Origin: Collinsella sp. AF02-46-1
Lineage (GTDB): Bacteria; Actinomycetota; Coriobacteriia; Coriobacteriales; Coriobacteriaceae
Direction of reading: 5' to 3'
Length of the DNA: 28,790 nt
Assembly: GCA_934876235.1 (NCBI GenBank)
Contig: CAKXKM010000020.1
Span: 1 to 28,790 of the forward strand
Both the position numbers and the translations under genes were made by a program. Positions 15,790 through 27,223 of this stretch are shown piece after piece. Positions within the stretch are counted from its first letter, which is position 1; the number at the start of each line of letters is the position of its first letter. Below the pieces are notes generated by a model that was given only the letters and a program-made list of their open reading frames with translations, made no database searches and had not been told where the DNA came from.

Positions 15790-17718
15790 GTGTTAGATTC
15801 ACAGGTTCAAAAAGTACTTGACTACATAGAGGCTAATCACGATGTTTCGCCCGCTCGTCTTTGCGAAGAGTTTGGCGTGAGCGATCGCACGATTCGTACT
15901 TATGTCAAGAAGCTCAACGCTGTCCTCGAGCCTCAGGCCCATATCCATAAACACCGTGGCGGGGGTTATACCCTCAATATCAGCGATTGCGACGCATACC
16001 GCTCGATCAAGGACGATGCATCCAATGGGGGTCTCAAGTCAATTCCCTCTACGAGCGAGGGGCGCGTTGAGTACTTGCTGAACGACCTGTTGAGTCGCGT
16101 CGACTGGATCACCCTGGACGATCTTTCGGAGATCCTCTATGTATCCCGCAATGCTATTTCAGGCGATCTCAAGCGGGTTGAGGCACAGCTGGCCAAGTTC
16201 GATCTCAAGCTTGAACGGCGTCCTCATTACGGGATTCGCGTGAGCGGCTCGGAGATGTCGCGTCGCCTCTGCTTGGCAAGCATTACGCTCGACAAGCTTG
16301 CAGAGCATCGTGAGAGCGATTCTCAGAACCAGGTGACCCTCGACACGATTGCCACCTGTGTGAATGAGGTCATTGCCGAGGAAGGCTTCCAAATCAACTC
16401 AGCGGCCTATCAAAACTTGCTGGTTCATATCGCGGTCGCCATTTGGCGAATCCGCGAGCAGTGCTACGTCCCGCTCGAAGCCGAACATATTGAGAAGCTG
16501 CGTACAGCGCGCGAGTTTGCGGTGGCCGGTTGTGTGGCTTTGCGTATCGAGAAAGCTTTCGACATTCGGCTCCCAGAGGAGGAGGTTGCCTACATCGCCA
16601 TTCACCTTGCGGGAAAGCAATCTCTGTATGCTAGTTCCGACGGTGCAGATGAAGGTCTCGTAATTTCCGACGAGGTTTGGGATGTGGTCACTGAGATGCT
16701 CGAGTGCATCTGGGATTCCTATCACTTTGATTTTCGCGGCGATCTTGAGCTCCGCATGAACCTCGCGCGTCATATCGTTCCGCTTGCCGTGCGTCTCAAA
16801 TATCGCATGCATATCGATAATCCGCTGCTTGCCGATATCAAGGAGAGATTCGCGCTCGCGTATTCGATGGCACTCGATTCGTCGGTCATCCTTGCCGAGC
16901 ACTACGGTAGTCGTCTTTCGGATGACGAGATCGGCTATATCGCACTCGCCTTCGCCTTGGCGCTTGAGCGCCAGAAGAGCGAGGTCCCACGTAAGAATAT
17001 CCTCGTAGTGTGCGCGAGCGGACAGGGAAGCGCCAAGCTCCTTGAGTACCGATACCGCCAAGAGTTCGGTGCTCTCGTGGACAAGATTGTGACCTGCGAT
17101 GCCTCCCATGTCGACAGTATTGATATGACGGGTATCGATTACGTTTTTACCACGGTGCCCCTGCATCGAGCGCTTCCGGTGCCCGTGCGCGAGGTGAGCT
17201 TCTTTCTCGATGCCGATGATATGCACGATGTTCGTGAGATTCTTGCCGGTGCAAATGTTACCGGTGACCTTGCACCTTATTTTTCGGCTGACCTTTTTGT
17301 CTCCGATATGGTCGCTGCAGACAAGAACGAGGTCATCTCAATTCTATGCGAGCAGGTCGCTGCCATGCGTAACGTGCCTGATGAGTTTAAGCAGCTGGTC
17401 ATGCGTCGTGAGGAACTCGCGCAAACGAGTTTTGGCAATCAGGTCGCCATGCCCCATTCGGTCAAGGCCGTGACGGACGAGACGTTTGTTTGCGTTGGAC
17501 TACTGCGCGAGCCGGTCGAATGGAACGGGCAGGCGGTACGGGCGGTCTTTCTCGTATCGGTTTCAAAGGCTAAGAACATGAAGCTTGACCGTTTCTACCG
17601 CAGTATGGCCAAGATGCTTACCAGCAAAGAGGCTATCCAGGAGCTTGTCGACAACCAGCGATGGGATACCGTCGTCAAGCTTTTGAATATGTATGGAAAA
17701 ACAGACGACAACGAGTAG
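15790..17718 (+). CDS. PRD- and PTS-domain transcriptional activator (BglG/LicR type)
   Basis: A 642-residue sugar-PTS-controlled transcription regulator. Domains in order: helix-turn-helix (residues 1-60, LCEEFGVSDRTIRTYVKKLN), a second winged helix (about 85-165, LYVSRNAISGDLKRVE), and two PRD domains (about 185-290 and 295-400, with histidines in LLVHIAVAIWRI and ARHIVPLAVRL). An EIIB-like domain with P-loop CASGQGSAKL follows at about 405-490, then a fructose-type EIIA domain (about 500-640, AMPHSV with the candidate phospho-His). Phosphorylation of these domains would tie expression to PTS flux. GTG start at 15790 with GGGAGGTGA eight bases upstream. The EIIA gene begins 12 bp after the stop, so it probably activates the operon that it heads. 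Confidence 0.9.
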   Translation: MLDSQVQKVLDYIEANHDVSPARLCEEFGVSDRTIRTYVKKLNAVLEPQAHIHKHRGGGYTLNISDCDAYRSIKDDASNGGLKSIPSTSEGRVEYLLNDLLSRVDWITLDDLSEILYVSRNAISGDLKRVEAQLAKFDLKLERRPHYGIRVSGSEMSRRLCLASITLDKLAEHRESDSQNQVTLDTIATCVNEVIAEEGFQINSAAYQNLLVHIAVAIWRIREQCYVPLEAEHIEKLRTAREFAVAGCVALRIEKAFDIRLPEEEVAYIAIHLAGKQSLYASSDGADEGLVISDEVWDVVTEMLECIWDSYHFDFRGDLELRMNLARHIVPLAVRLKYRMHIDNPLLADIKERFALAYSMALDSSVILAEHYGSRLSDDEIGYIALAFALALERQKSEVPRKNILVVCASGQGSAKLLEYRYRQEFGALVDKIVTCDASHVDSIDMTGIDYVFTTVPLHRALPVPVREVSFFLDADDMHDVREILAGANVTGDLAPYFSADLFVSDMVAADKNEVISILCEQVAAMRNVPDEFKQLVMRREELAQTSFGNQVAMPHSVKAVTDETFVCVGLLREPVEWNGQAVRAVFLVSVSKAKNMKLDRFYRSMAKMLTSKEAIQELVDNQRWDTVVKLLNMYGKTDDNE

Positions 17719-17730
17719 AAGGAGACACCG

Positions 17731-18051
17731 ATGGACGAGAGCAAATATGAAAATGCCCTTCAGATCATTTTGCATGCGGGCAACGCCAAGTCCGCCGCGC
17801 TCATGGCGATCGACGCTGCCCATGATGGCGATTTCGAAGAGGCCGAGAAGCAGCTCGCCGAGGCGCAGTCCGAGATGAGCGCAGCCCACAAGATGCAGTT
17901 CGAGCTCACTCAGGCCGAGGCAAACGGCAACGAGGTCGATATCAACATCATCTTGATCCATGCCGAGGACCATCTGACGATGGCCATCATGGCGAGTGAT
18001 TTTGCCGAGCGCTTCATCGAGCTTTATCGCGACAAGTACGAGGGCAAGTAG
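17731..18051 (+). CDS. PTS lactose/cellobiose-family EIIA component
   Basis: The 106-residue protein is the phosphocarrier EIIA of the lactose/cellobiose PTS family, passing phosphate from HPr to EIIB. It shows the three-helix pattern: HAGNAKSAALMAIDAAHDGDF, then EAEKQLAEAQSEMSAAHKMQ, and IILIHAEDHLTMAIM. His77 in the HAEDH motif matches the known phosphorylation site of the family. Length is normal. ATG at 17731 with AAGGAG upstream. Part of the beta-glucoside cluster, between regulator and EIIB. Confidence 0.94.
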   Translation: MDESKYENALQIILHAGNAKSAALMAIDAAHDGDFEEAEKQLAEAQSEMSAAHKMQFELTQAEANGNEVDINIILIHAEDHLTMAIMASDFAERFIELYRDKYEGK

Positions 18052-18077
18052 CCCCAAAATATCGAGTTTGGTCAATC

Positions 18078-18098
18078 AAGCGCCCAAGATGAGCGCTT
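18078..18098 (+). other. Intercistronic hairpin between EIIA and EIIB
   Basis: AAGCGC (18078-18083) pairs with GCGCTT (18093-18098) over a nine-base loop, and a short T-run follows. It may act as a weak terminator or mRNA processing site that sets the EIIA to EIIB ratio. Confidence 0.45.
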
Positions 18099-18114
18099 TT
18101 GAAAGGAGTCCGTT

Positions 18115-18423
18115 ATGAACATCATGTTGGCTTGCTGCGCTGGTATGAGCACCTCGCTCGTTGTGAGCAAGATGGAGGAGGCCGCTAAGGCCCAGGGCAA
18201 GGATGATTACAAAATTTGGGCCGTCGAGCAAGGCCAGGTTGCCGAGGAACTCGGAAACTTTGACGTTTTGCTGCTTGGCCCGCAGGTCCGCCATCTTCAG
18301 CGCAAGCTCACCAAAGTCGTTGACGGCAAAGCTCCCGTTGCCGTAATCGATCCGGTTGCCTACGGCAGCTGCGATGGCGCCAAGGTCCTCAAGCAGGCGG
18401 AGGACCTGGTCGCCAAGGCATAA
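18115..18423 (+). CDS. PTS lactose/cellobiose-family EIIB component
   Basis: The 102-residue protein is the cytosolic EIIB phosphocarrier for EIIC. It opens MNIMLACCAGMSTSLVVSKM, where Cys7 matches the phospho-cysteine of the C-x-AGMSTS loop of cellobiose EIIB proteins. It then has the WAVEQGQVAEEL and DVLLLGPQVRH strands expected of this fold. Cys8 beside the active cysteine is a small variation, since many relatives have Ser there. ATG at 18115 with GAAAGGAG upstream. Confidence 0.93.
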   Translation: MNIMLACCAGMSTSLVVSKMEEAAKAQGKDDYKIWAVEQGQVAEELGNFDVLLLGPQVRHLQRKLTKVVDGKAPVAVIDPVAYGSCDGAKVLKQAEDLVAKA

Positions 18424-18472
18424 GGGCTCAATAGCCCAAAATCGCCGCTGTGCGACTAGCACTCGACAGCGG
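18424..18472 (+). other. Two hairpins between EIIB and EIIC
   Basis: GGGCT (18424-18428) pairs with AGCCC (18433-18437) directly after the EIIB stop. CCGCTGT (18445-18451) pairs with ACAGCGG (18466-18472), extended inside by CGA/TCG with one bulge. No T-tract follows, so mRNA stabilisation or processing is more likely than termination. Confidence 0.5.
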
Positions 18473-18519
18473 TCTACATCCGAAAGCACGTCATTAACTT
18501 TCGAAAGCAGGTACATCAT

Positions 18520-22890
<4,371 letters not shown>

Positions 22891-22891
<1 letters not shown>

Positions 22892-23811
22892 TGGGAGGAG
22901 CGGTTGCCGCGCTTATCAACCAGATCGTCATCATGTTTATCCTGATGGCGATCGGCTATGCTCTCTACCGCATGAAGATTATCGACCGTAAGGGTACGAG
23001 CCAGATGGCCAATGTTGTCATCTACGTGGCGTATCCCTGCATTACGCTGAGAACTCTTATGGTCGACTTCGATCCCAACATGATCCGCGATGCGGGATTC
23101 TGCTTCGCGCTCACCGTCGTGGTCACGCTCATTTCGATTCCGCTCACGCGTCTGTTCTTTAAAAAGGAGGATGGCGTCGCCCGTTACGGCGCCATCTTCT
23201 CCAACAGCGGCTTTATTGGGGTTCCCATTGTTATGGGCGTGTTCGGGTCCGAATACGTTTTCTATCTCTCCATTGGGGTCTCATGCCTCACGTTTTTCAT
23301 TTGGACGTATGGCGTATGGTTGGTTTCGGGCGATAAGAGCCAGATGTCGTTTAAAAACTGCATCACTAACCCCAATCTCATCATGATCTTGGTCGGTCTT
23401 GTTTGCTTTTTCTTTTCAATCCATCCGCCCGCGTTGATGGCGACGATCCTCGATGACCTGGGTGCGCTCAATACGGGCCTTGTAATGCTTGTGCTTGGAG
23501 CCTATTTGGCGCAGAGCGATATGCGCGCTGTCCTTACGAGCAAAAAGGCCTATCTCGTCAGCTTGGTGCGACTTGTCATCATCCCGGCGATTGTTGTCGG
23601 CTTGTTGGCACTCTTCCCGTGGATTGATGCCAAGATTCGCCTTACGATGCTCATCGCTCTCGGTGCGCCTGTCGCGTCGTTCGCGGCCATCTTGTCCGAG
23701 AAATACGGTGGCAACTATAAGTTTGGAATCGGTTTGGTGACGCTGTCGACGATTCTGTCGCTTGTCACCATGCCCATCATGCTTGAGCTCGCATCTTTGG
23801 TAATCGTATAG
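22891..23811 (+). CDS. AEC (auxin efflux carrier) family permease
   Basis: A 306-residue membrane protein with about ten hydrophobic segments. It has the family start AALINQIVIMFILMAIGYAL followed by YRMKIID, then ANVVIYVAYPCITLRTLM, IFSNSGFIGVPIVMGVFG, the NPNLIMILVGLVCFF region and ALGAPVASFAAILSEKYGG, all usual for the AEC/MleP group. Known bacterial members carry malate or other organic acids; the substrate here is unknown. The ATG overlaps the stop codon of the second phospho-glucosidase (TAATG), and the ribosome site must lie inside that gene. It is the last gene of the beta-glucoside cluster, so a role with glucoside breakdown products or fermentation acids is inferred only from position. 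Confidence 0.87.
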
Positions 23812-23821
23812 CTGGTTGGTA

Positions 23822-23853
23822 TTTGGGCGTTGACAATAACGTCAACCCCCAAA
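23822..23853 (+). terminator. Hairpin terminator ending the beta-glucoside cluster
   Basis: TTTGGG then GTTGAC (23822-23834, one mismatch) pair with GTCAAC then CCCAAA (23841-23853) around a six-base loop. No T-tract follows on the plus strand. It separates the AEC gene from the aldolase promoter region. Confidence 0.55.
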
Positions 23854-23911
23854 CTCGTCAACGGCCGTTCTGGGGCGGCAGGCGGTATAAAAAATCGCTA
23901 AAGTACCCATA

Positions 23912-23957
23912 TTCGTGAACAAACGAACGTTTATGCTTGGGTATGCCGTGGTAAAAT
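23912..23957 (+). promoter_or_regulatory. Extended -10 promoter of the aldolase gene with upstream inverted repeat
   Basis: TGGTAAAAT (23949-23957) is an extended -10 box, 41 bp before the fba start. No good -35 was found. TTCGT (23912-23916) and ACGAA (23923-23927), six bases apart, form an inverted repeat just upstream that could be a regulator site. Confidence 0.5.
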
Positions 23958-23997
23958 CTCAGGCGTTATTGGAGCAACCTTACAGGAGGTTTCTTTT

Positions 23998-24864
23998 ATG
24001 CTCGTCAACGCAGCAGACATGCTCAAGAAGGCTGAGGCCGGCAAGTACGGTCTCGGTGCCTTCAACACCAACAACCTCGAGTGGACCCTGGCTATTCTCC
24101 AGGCCGCCGAGGAGGCCAAGTCTCCGCTGATCCTTCAGTGCACCGCTGGTGCCGCTAAGTGGATGGGCGGTTTCAAGGTCTGCGCCGACATGGTCAAGGC
24201 TGCCGTCGAGGCCACGGGCGTTACCGTTCCCGTCGCCCTTCACCTCGATCACGGTTCTTACGAGGACTGCTTCAAGTGCATCGAGGCCGGCTTCACGTCC
24301 ATCATGTATGACGGCTCTCACGAGGAGACCTTCCAGCTTAACCTCGACCGCACCAAGGAGCTCGTTGAGCTTGCCCACTCCAAGGGCATGTCCATCGAGG
24401 CCGAGGTCGGCGGCATCGGCGGCACCGAGGACGGCGTGACCTCCAGCGGCGAGCTCGCTGATCCTGCTGAGTGCAAGCAGATCGCTGACCTGGGCGTCGA
24501 CTTCCTCGCCTGCGGCATCGGCAACATCCACGGCGTGTACCCCGCCGACTGGGCTGGTCTTTCCTTCGAGCGTCTGGGCGAGATCAAGGCTCAGACCGGC
24601 GACCTGCCCCTCGTCCTGCACGGTGGCACCGGCATCCCCGAGGATCAGATCAAGAAGGCCATTTCCCTGGGCATCTCCAAGATCAACGTCAACACCGACC
24701 TGCAGCTCGTCTTCGCCAAGGGCGTCCGCGAGTACATCGAGGCTGGCAAGGATCAGCAGGGCAAGGGCTTTGACCCCCGCAAGCTCCTCAAGCCTGGTCG
24801 CGACAACATCGTTGCCCGCACCAAGGAGCTCATGGAGGAGTTTGGCTCCGTCAACAAGGCGTAA
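23998..24864 (+). CDS. fba: Class II fructose-bisphosphate aldolase
   Basis: The 288-residue zinc enzyme splits fructose 1,6-bisphosphate into dihydroxyacetone phosphate and glyceraldehyde 3-phosphate in glycolysis. It shows AFNTNNLEWTLAIL, the catalytic and zinc motif HLDHGSYED (catalytic Asp84, zinc His85), AEVGGIGGTEDG, the second zinc histidine in GIGNIHGVY, LHGGTGIPEDQIKKAI, and KINVNTDLQLVF for the phosphate loop. Related class II aldolases act on tagatose-1,6-bisphosphate, so that substrate cannot be fully excluded. ATG at 23998 with a strong ACAGGAGG. Codon use is strongly biased to GC-ending codons, as in highly expressed genes. It stands alone with its own promoter and a large hairpin downstream. 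Confidence 0.93.
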   Translation: MLVNAADMLKKAEAGKYGLGAFNTNNLEWTLAILQAAEEAKSPLILQCTAGAAKWMGGFKVCADMVKAAVEATGVTVPVALHLDHGSYEDCFKCIEAGFTSIMYDGSHEETFQLNLDRTKELVELAHSKGMSIEAEVGGIGGTEDGVTSSGELADPAECKQIADLGVDFLACGIGNIHGVYPADWAGLSFERLGEIKAQTGDLPLVLHGGTGIPEDQIKKAISLGISKINVNTDLQLVFAKGVREYIEAGKDQQGKGFDPRKLLKPGRDNIVARTKELMEEFGSVNKA

Positions 24865-24885
24865 GTAGCGGTTTAACTTCCCGCC

Positions 24886-24979
24886 GGAGGCCCCGTTCCC
24901 CCTACGCTGTTTCCCTCGCGCTCACCTGGCTTCGCCAGAAGTCGCGCGACGGAATCAGCTCCGGGGAAACGGGGCCTCC
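24886..24979 (+). terminator. Large hairpin downstream of fba
   Basis: GGAGGCCCCGTTCCCC (24886-24901) pairs with GGGGAAACGGGGCCTCC (24963-24979), a 16-bp stem with one bulged A. A 61-base interior contains a small CTGGC/GCCAG hairpin (24926-24938). It probably ends the aldolase transcript, but the long interior is unusual for a simple terminator. Confidence 0.6.
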
Positions 24980-25014
24980 TTCGTTAACTCGCTACAGGGT
25001 TACTGGGCTGAATT
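24926..25014 (+). repeat. Tandem repeat copy A downstream of fba
   Basis: This 89-bp unit begins CTGGCTTCGCCAGAAGTCGC and ends CAGGGTTACTGGGCTGAATT. It is repeated with changes at 25025-25112. It includes the right arm of the large hairpin. Confidence 0.7.
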
Positions 25015-25024
25015 AAGATGGCTA

Positions 25025-25112
25025 CTGGCTTTGCCAGAAGTCGCGCCAAGGAAGCAGTTCCGGGGGACGGGGCTTCCTTCGTTTAACGCCGCAGGGTTAC
25101 GAGGCTGAATTT
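25025..25112 (+). repeat. Tandem repeat copy B downstream of fba
   Basis: This 88-bp unit begins CTGGCTTTGCCAGAAGTCGC and ends with GAGGCTGAATTT, and matches copy A closely. Its GGGGGACGGGGCTTCC segment (from 25062) could also pair with the left arm at 24886-24901, giving an alternative fold. A T-rich stretch follows. Confidence 0.7.
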
Positions 25113-25152
25113 TTTATTTGACTACCGTTCAGCGGTGTTGATGGCTCCCTTG

Positions 25153-25181
25153 TTGGGGCTTTCTTTTTATCTCGCTACAAT
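25153..25181 (+). promoter_or_regulatory. Promoter of the transglutaminase-like gene
   Basis: TTGGGG (25153-25158) and TACAAT (25176-25181) lie 17 bases apart, 35 bp before the start codon at 25217. The -10 box is good and the -35 box moderate. Confidence 0.5.
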
Positions 25182-25216
25182 GGGCTTCAAGCGTTCTAGT
25201 GACTTGGAGTTTTGGT

Positions 25217-26650
25217 ATGGCTGTTATTAATGTGCTGCCTTCGGATGGGAAGGTTATTGACGAGGGTCCAGTTGGTTGCTCTGCTGATGTTCGCTGTGAT
25301 GACTTTCGTCATCTCGATGTTGGACTGCCGCCCGAGATTCTTCGTCTTAAGGATGCCGGGTATTTGACGCAGGCTGTTGCTGCCTGCGATCGCCTTTTGG
25401 AGCAGAACCCCGAGCCTTCGCTGGCTGCTTGTGTTCGTGCCGAGCGGTATCGCATGCTCGAGACGCCGCTTCATTTTTCGGTGTCGCGCGATCAGGCTAT
25501 TACAATGATTCGCGAGGAGTGGCCTGAGTTTTCCGAGGAGCAGTTTGACGATCTGATTGACCGTAAGCGTATTGACTGGCGCTTTATCGATGGCGAGCTG
25601 TTCGTTCTCGACAACTTCCTCGATTCGCTTCGCGTATATCCCAAAGAGGTCCCCGGCATGCGTCCCGATCCTACGGACGGAATTGCACTGCGCAACGAGA
25701 TGCTCAAGGAGATGGAGTCGCAAAACGGATTGGCTCGCGTCATTACGCTTAAAGCGTCTGTGTCTGTCCCCGGCGCTCTAGAGGGGGAGACCGTTCGCGC
25801 TTGGCTTCCCGTTGCCGCCACCTGCCGCCAGCAGTCTCGGGTCGAGATTCTCGACATGACGCCGGAGGGTGCTGTTGCTCCCGCGAACGCTTCGGCGCGT
25901 ACCGCCTCGTGGTCTTCTTCGAGTGAGCGCTCATTCTCGGTGACCTATCGCTATCAAATTGATGCCGCTTATCGTGATGTCTATGGGGGTGCGCTTCCGG
26001 TGCATCCTTGCATGGACGCGCCACTGCCCGTGGACACCTCCGAGGACCGTCCGCACATTGCATTCACGCCGTATCTACAGCAGCTGACAGCCCGTGTCAT
26101 TGACGGGCTCGAGGATCCGCTCGATCGCGCCCGTGCTATCTATGATTACCTGACGCAGTACATCGACTATCGCTATCAGCCGCCGTACTTGCTTTTGGGA
26201 TCTATTGCCGATGACTGTGCGCATTCGCTCCGCGGCGATTGCGGCGTTATGGCGCTCACGTTTATCACCATGTGCCGTATCGCGGGCGTGCCTGCCCGTT
26301 GGCAGAGCGGCCTGTATGTTGCGCCCGATTCGGTGGGGCCGCACGACTGGGCTGAGTTCTATACGCCACAGACCGGTTGGCTTAACGCCGATGTTTCGTT
26401 TGGTTCTTCTGCGCGCAGAATGGGGGAGGAGCGGCGCCGTCGTCACTACTTTGGCAATCTCGACCCGTGGCGTATGGTGGCCAACAATCGATTCCAGGCA
26501 GAGTTTGAGCCCTCTTTCGACGGCATGCGCGAGGACCCTTACGATAACCAGATGGGTGAGGCTTCGGTCGACGGTCGTGGGTGCCGTCGGCGCGAGATGC
26601 TCCGCTCGGTCGAACTCATCGAAATGCTCGAAGTTCCATTTTCGGACTAA
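25217..26650 (+). CDS. Transglutaminase-like domain protein
   Basis: A 477-residue protein with a C-terminal transglutaminase-like papain-fold domain. The triad is visible as Cys342 in LRGDCGVMA, His376 in GPHDWAEFY and Asp392 in LNADVSFG, with the usual helix RARAIYDYLTQYIDYRY upstream. The N-terminal 300 residues hold an alpha-helical part and a beta-rich section. No signal peptide or membrane segment is seen, so it is probably cytosolic. In bacteria such domains are mostly proteases, amidases or cross-linking enzymes, and the substrate is not known. The ATG at 25217 has GGAG eight bases upstream; an in-frame GTG at 25199 is less likely. More T-ending codons than fba. Confidence 0.82.
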   Translation: MAVINVLPSDGKVIDEGPVGCSADVRCDDFRHLDVGLPPEILRLKDAGYLTQAVAACDRLLEQNPEPSLAACVRAERYRMLETPLHFSVSRDQAITMIREEWPEFSEEQFDDLIDRKRIDWRFIDGELFVLDNFLDSLRVYPKEVPGMRPDPTDGIALRNEMLKEMESQNGLARVITLKASVSVPGALEGETVRAWLPVAATCRQQSRVEILDMTPEGAVAPANASARTASWSSSSERSFSVTYRYQIDAAYRDVYGGALPVHPCMDAPLPVDTSEDRPHIAFTPYLQQLTARVIDGLEDPLDRARAIYDYLTQYIDYRYQPPYLLLGSIADDCAHSLRGDCGVMALTFITMCRIAGVPARWQSGLYVAPDSVGPHDWAEFYTPQTGWLNADVSFGSSARRMGEERRRRHYFGNLDPWRMVANNRFQAEFEPSFDGMREDPYDNQMGEASVDGRGCRRREMLRSVELIEMLEVPFSD

Positions 26651-26689
26651 TCAACAGAAAGCTGTGATAAACTAACTCACGCATTACGT

Positions 26690-26776
26690 GCCCGAGTGGC
26701 GGAATTGGCAGACGCAGTGGACTCAAAATCCACCGTTGGCAACAACGTGCGAGTTCGAGTCTCGCCTCGGGCACCA
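26690..26776 (+). tRNA. tRNA-Leu (anticodon CAA)
   Basis: A complete 87-base tRNA. Acceptor GCCCGAG (26690-26696) pairs with CTCGGGC (26766-26772), and ACCA is encoded at 26773-26776. The anticodon stem GTGGA/TCCAC encloses CTCAAAA, which gives anticodon CAA for UUG codons. A long variable arm (GTTGGCAACAAC) marks it as class II, as leucine tRNAs are. The T-arm contains GTTCGAGTC. Confidence 0.95.
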
Positions 26777-26822
26777 TACATGCAAGCGAGTGTTCAAGGG
26801 GGTCGAGGCCCCCTTTTTCGTG
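26754..26822 (+). repeat. tRNA-Leu 3' end and terminator, direct repeat copy 1 (att-like)
   Basis: The 69-bp segment runs from the T-arm (TTCGAGTCTCGCCTCGGGCA) through the tRNA end and terminator to TTTTTCGTG. It recurs 184 bp downstream at 26938-27006 with four mismatches. Duplicated tRNA 3' ends are the classic mark of tyrosine-recombinase integration. Confidence 0.75.
26798..26818 (+). terminator. Terminator of tRNA-Leu
   Basis: GGGGG (26798-26802) pairs with CCCCC (26809-26813) over a six-base loop, and TTTTT follows at 26814-26818. It is a compact intrinsic terminator 21 bases after the tRNA. Confidence 0.75.
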
Positions 26823-26937
26823 CCGAACTCGCGTGAGCGCGCGGAGCGTTAAGCAAACAGGCCTGTGGCCTGTTTGTAGCGGAGCGTGGCGAGGGCGCTA
26901 TGCGCCCGAAGCCCGGGGCTTCGCGAAGCGAAGGCCC
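26823..26937. other. 115-bp spacer with three consecutive hairpins between the two att-like repeats
   Basis: CAAACAGGCC/GGCCTGTTTG (26854-26876, loop TGT), GGGCGC/GCGCCC (26893-26907, loop TAT) and GGGGCTTCGC/GCGAAGGCCC (26915-26937, one mismatch, loop GAA) follow one another. No convincing gene is present. It may be the last trace of an excised or decayed element, or a structured RNA. Confidence 0.5.
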
Positions 26938-27006
26938 TTCGAGTCTCGCCTCGGGCACCATACATGCAAGCGAGCGTTCAAGGGGGTCAAGGCCTCTTTT
27001 TTCGTG
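26938..27006 (+). repeat. tRNA-Leu 3' end and terminator, direct repeat copy 2 (att-like)
   Basis: This second 69-bp copy matches 26754-26822 except for four bases. Its terminator stem is weakened (GGGGGTCAAGGCCTC, then TTTTTT). There is no intact tRNA 5' half before it, so it is not a functional second tRNA gene. Confidence 0.75.
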
Positions 27007-27032
27007 TACGTAATGTGATAACGCGCTGTACA

Positions 27033-27041
27033 TGTTATTAT
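27033..27041 (+). promoter_or_regulatory. Extended -10 promoter of the infC operon
   Basis: TGTTATTAT (27033-27041) fits an extended -10 box (TG-N-TATTAT). No clear -35 is seen. It lies about 180 bases before infC, leaving a long structured leader. Confidence 0.45.
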
Positions 27042-27074
27042 TCGCAAGGCGTTGTTCCCGCAATGCCCTAAAGA

Positions 27075-27204
27075 GGAACCCGAGGGTTCCCACCTTTTGG
27101 CGCCAATGAGCAGCTGACTGGTCATACAACTTAGATTCCCTTCCTCAAATCGAGGAAGTCTATGTGTACGACCTGGTTGCTGAGAAGCGCCGGGTTATTT
27201 TTTT
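27075..27204 (+). promoter_or_regulatory. Structured leader of the infC-rpmI-rplT operon with attenuator
   Basis: The leader holds three hairpins: GGAACCC/GGGTTCC (27075-27090), CTTCCTC/GAGGAAG (27140-27158) and the terminator ACCTGG/CCGGGT (27171-27195). The 5' arm AACCCG (27077-27082) is complementary to CGGGTT (27191-27196) of the terminator, so a long-range pseudoknot or antiterminator could form. This is reminiscent of L20-controlled leaders in other bacteria, where excess L20 shuts the operon; L20 is encoded in this operon. The regulator is inferred. Confidence 0.55.
27171..27204 (+). terminator. Intrinsic terminator (attenuator) just before infC
   Basis: ACCTGG (27171-27176) pairs with CCGGGT (27190-27195) with an inner GCT/AGC pair, followed by a T-rich run ending at 27204. 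The infC ribosome site GGAGGT starts at 27211, only seven bases later. The placement suggests attenuation rather than the end of an upstream gene. Confidence 0.7.
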
Positions 27205-27223
27205 ATGAATGGAGGTAGGGAAA

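Noticed and set aside
24886..25112. CRISPR-like array
   Set aside because: There are only two long adjacent units with no regular short repeats or spacers, and no cas genes in the window.
26904..26960. Possible second tRNA, because GCCCGAA precedes a copy of the T-arm and CTCGGGCACCA
   Set aside because: The interval is only 57 bases, with no D-arm or anticodon arm. The pairing is a by-product of the duplicated 3' end.
26794..27129. Several short open frames on both strands around the tRNA-Leu repeats
   Set aside because: They run through terminators and repeats, lack ribosome sites and show no recognisable protein features.
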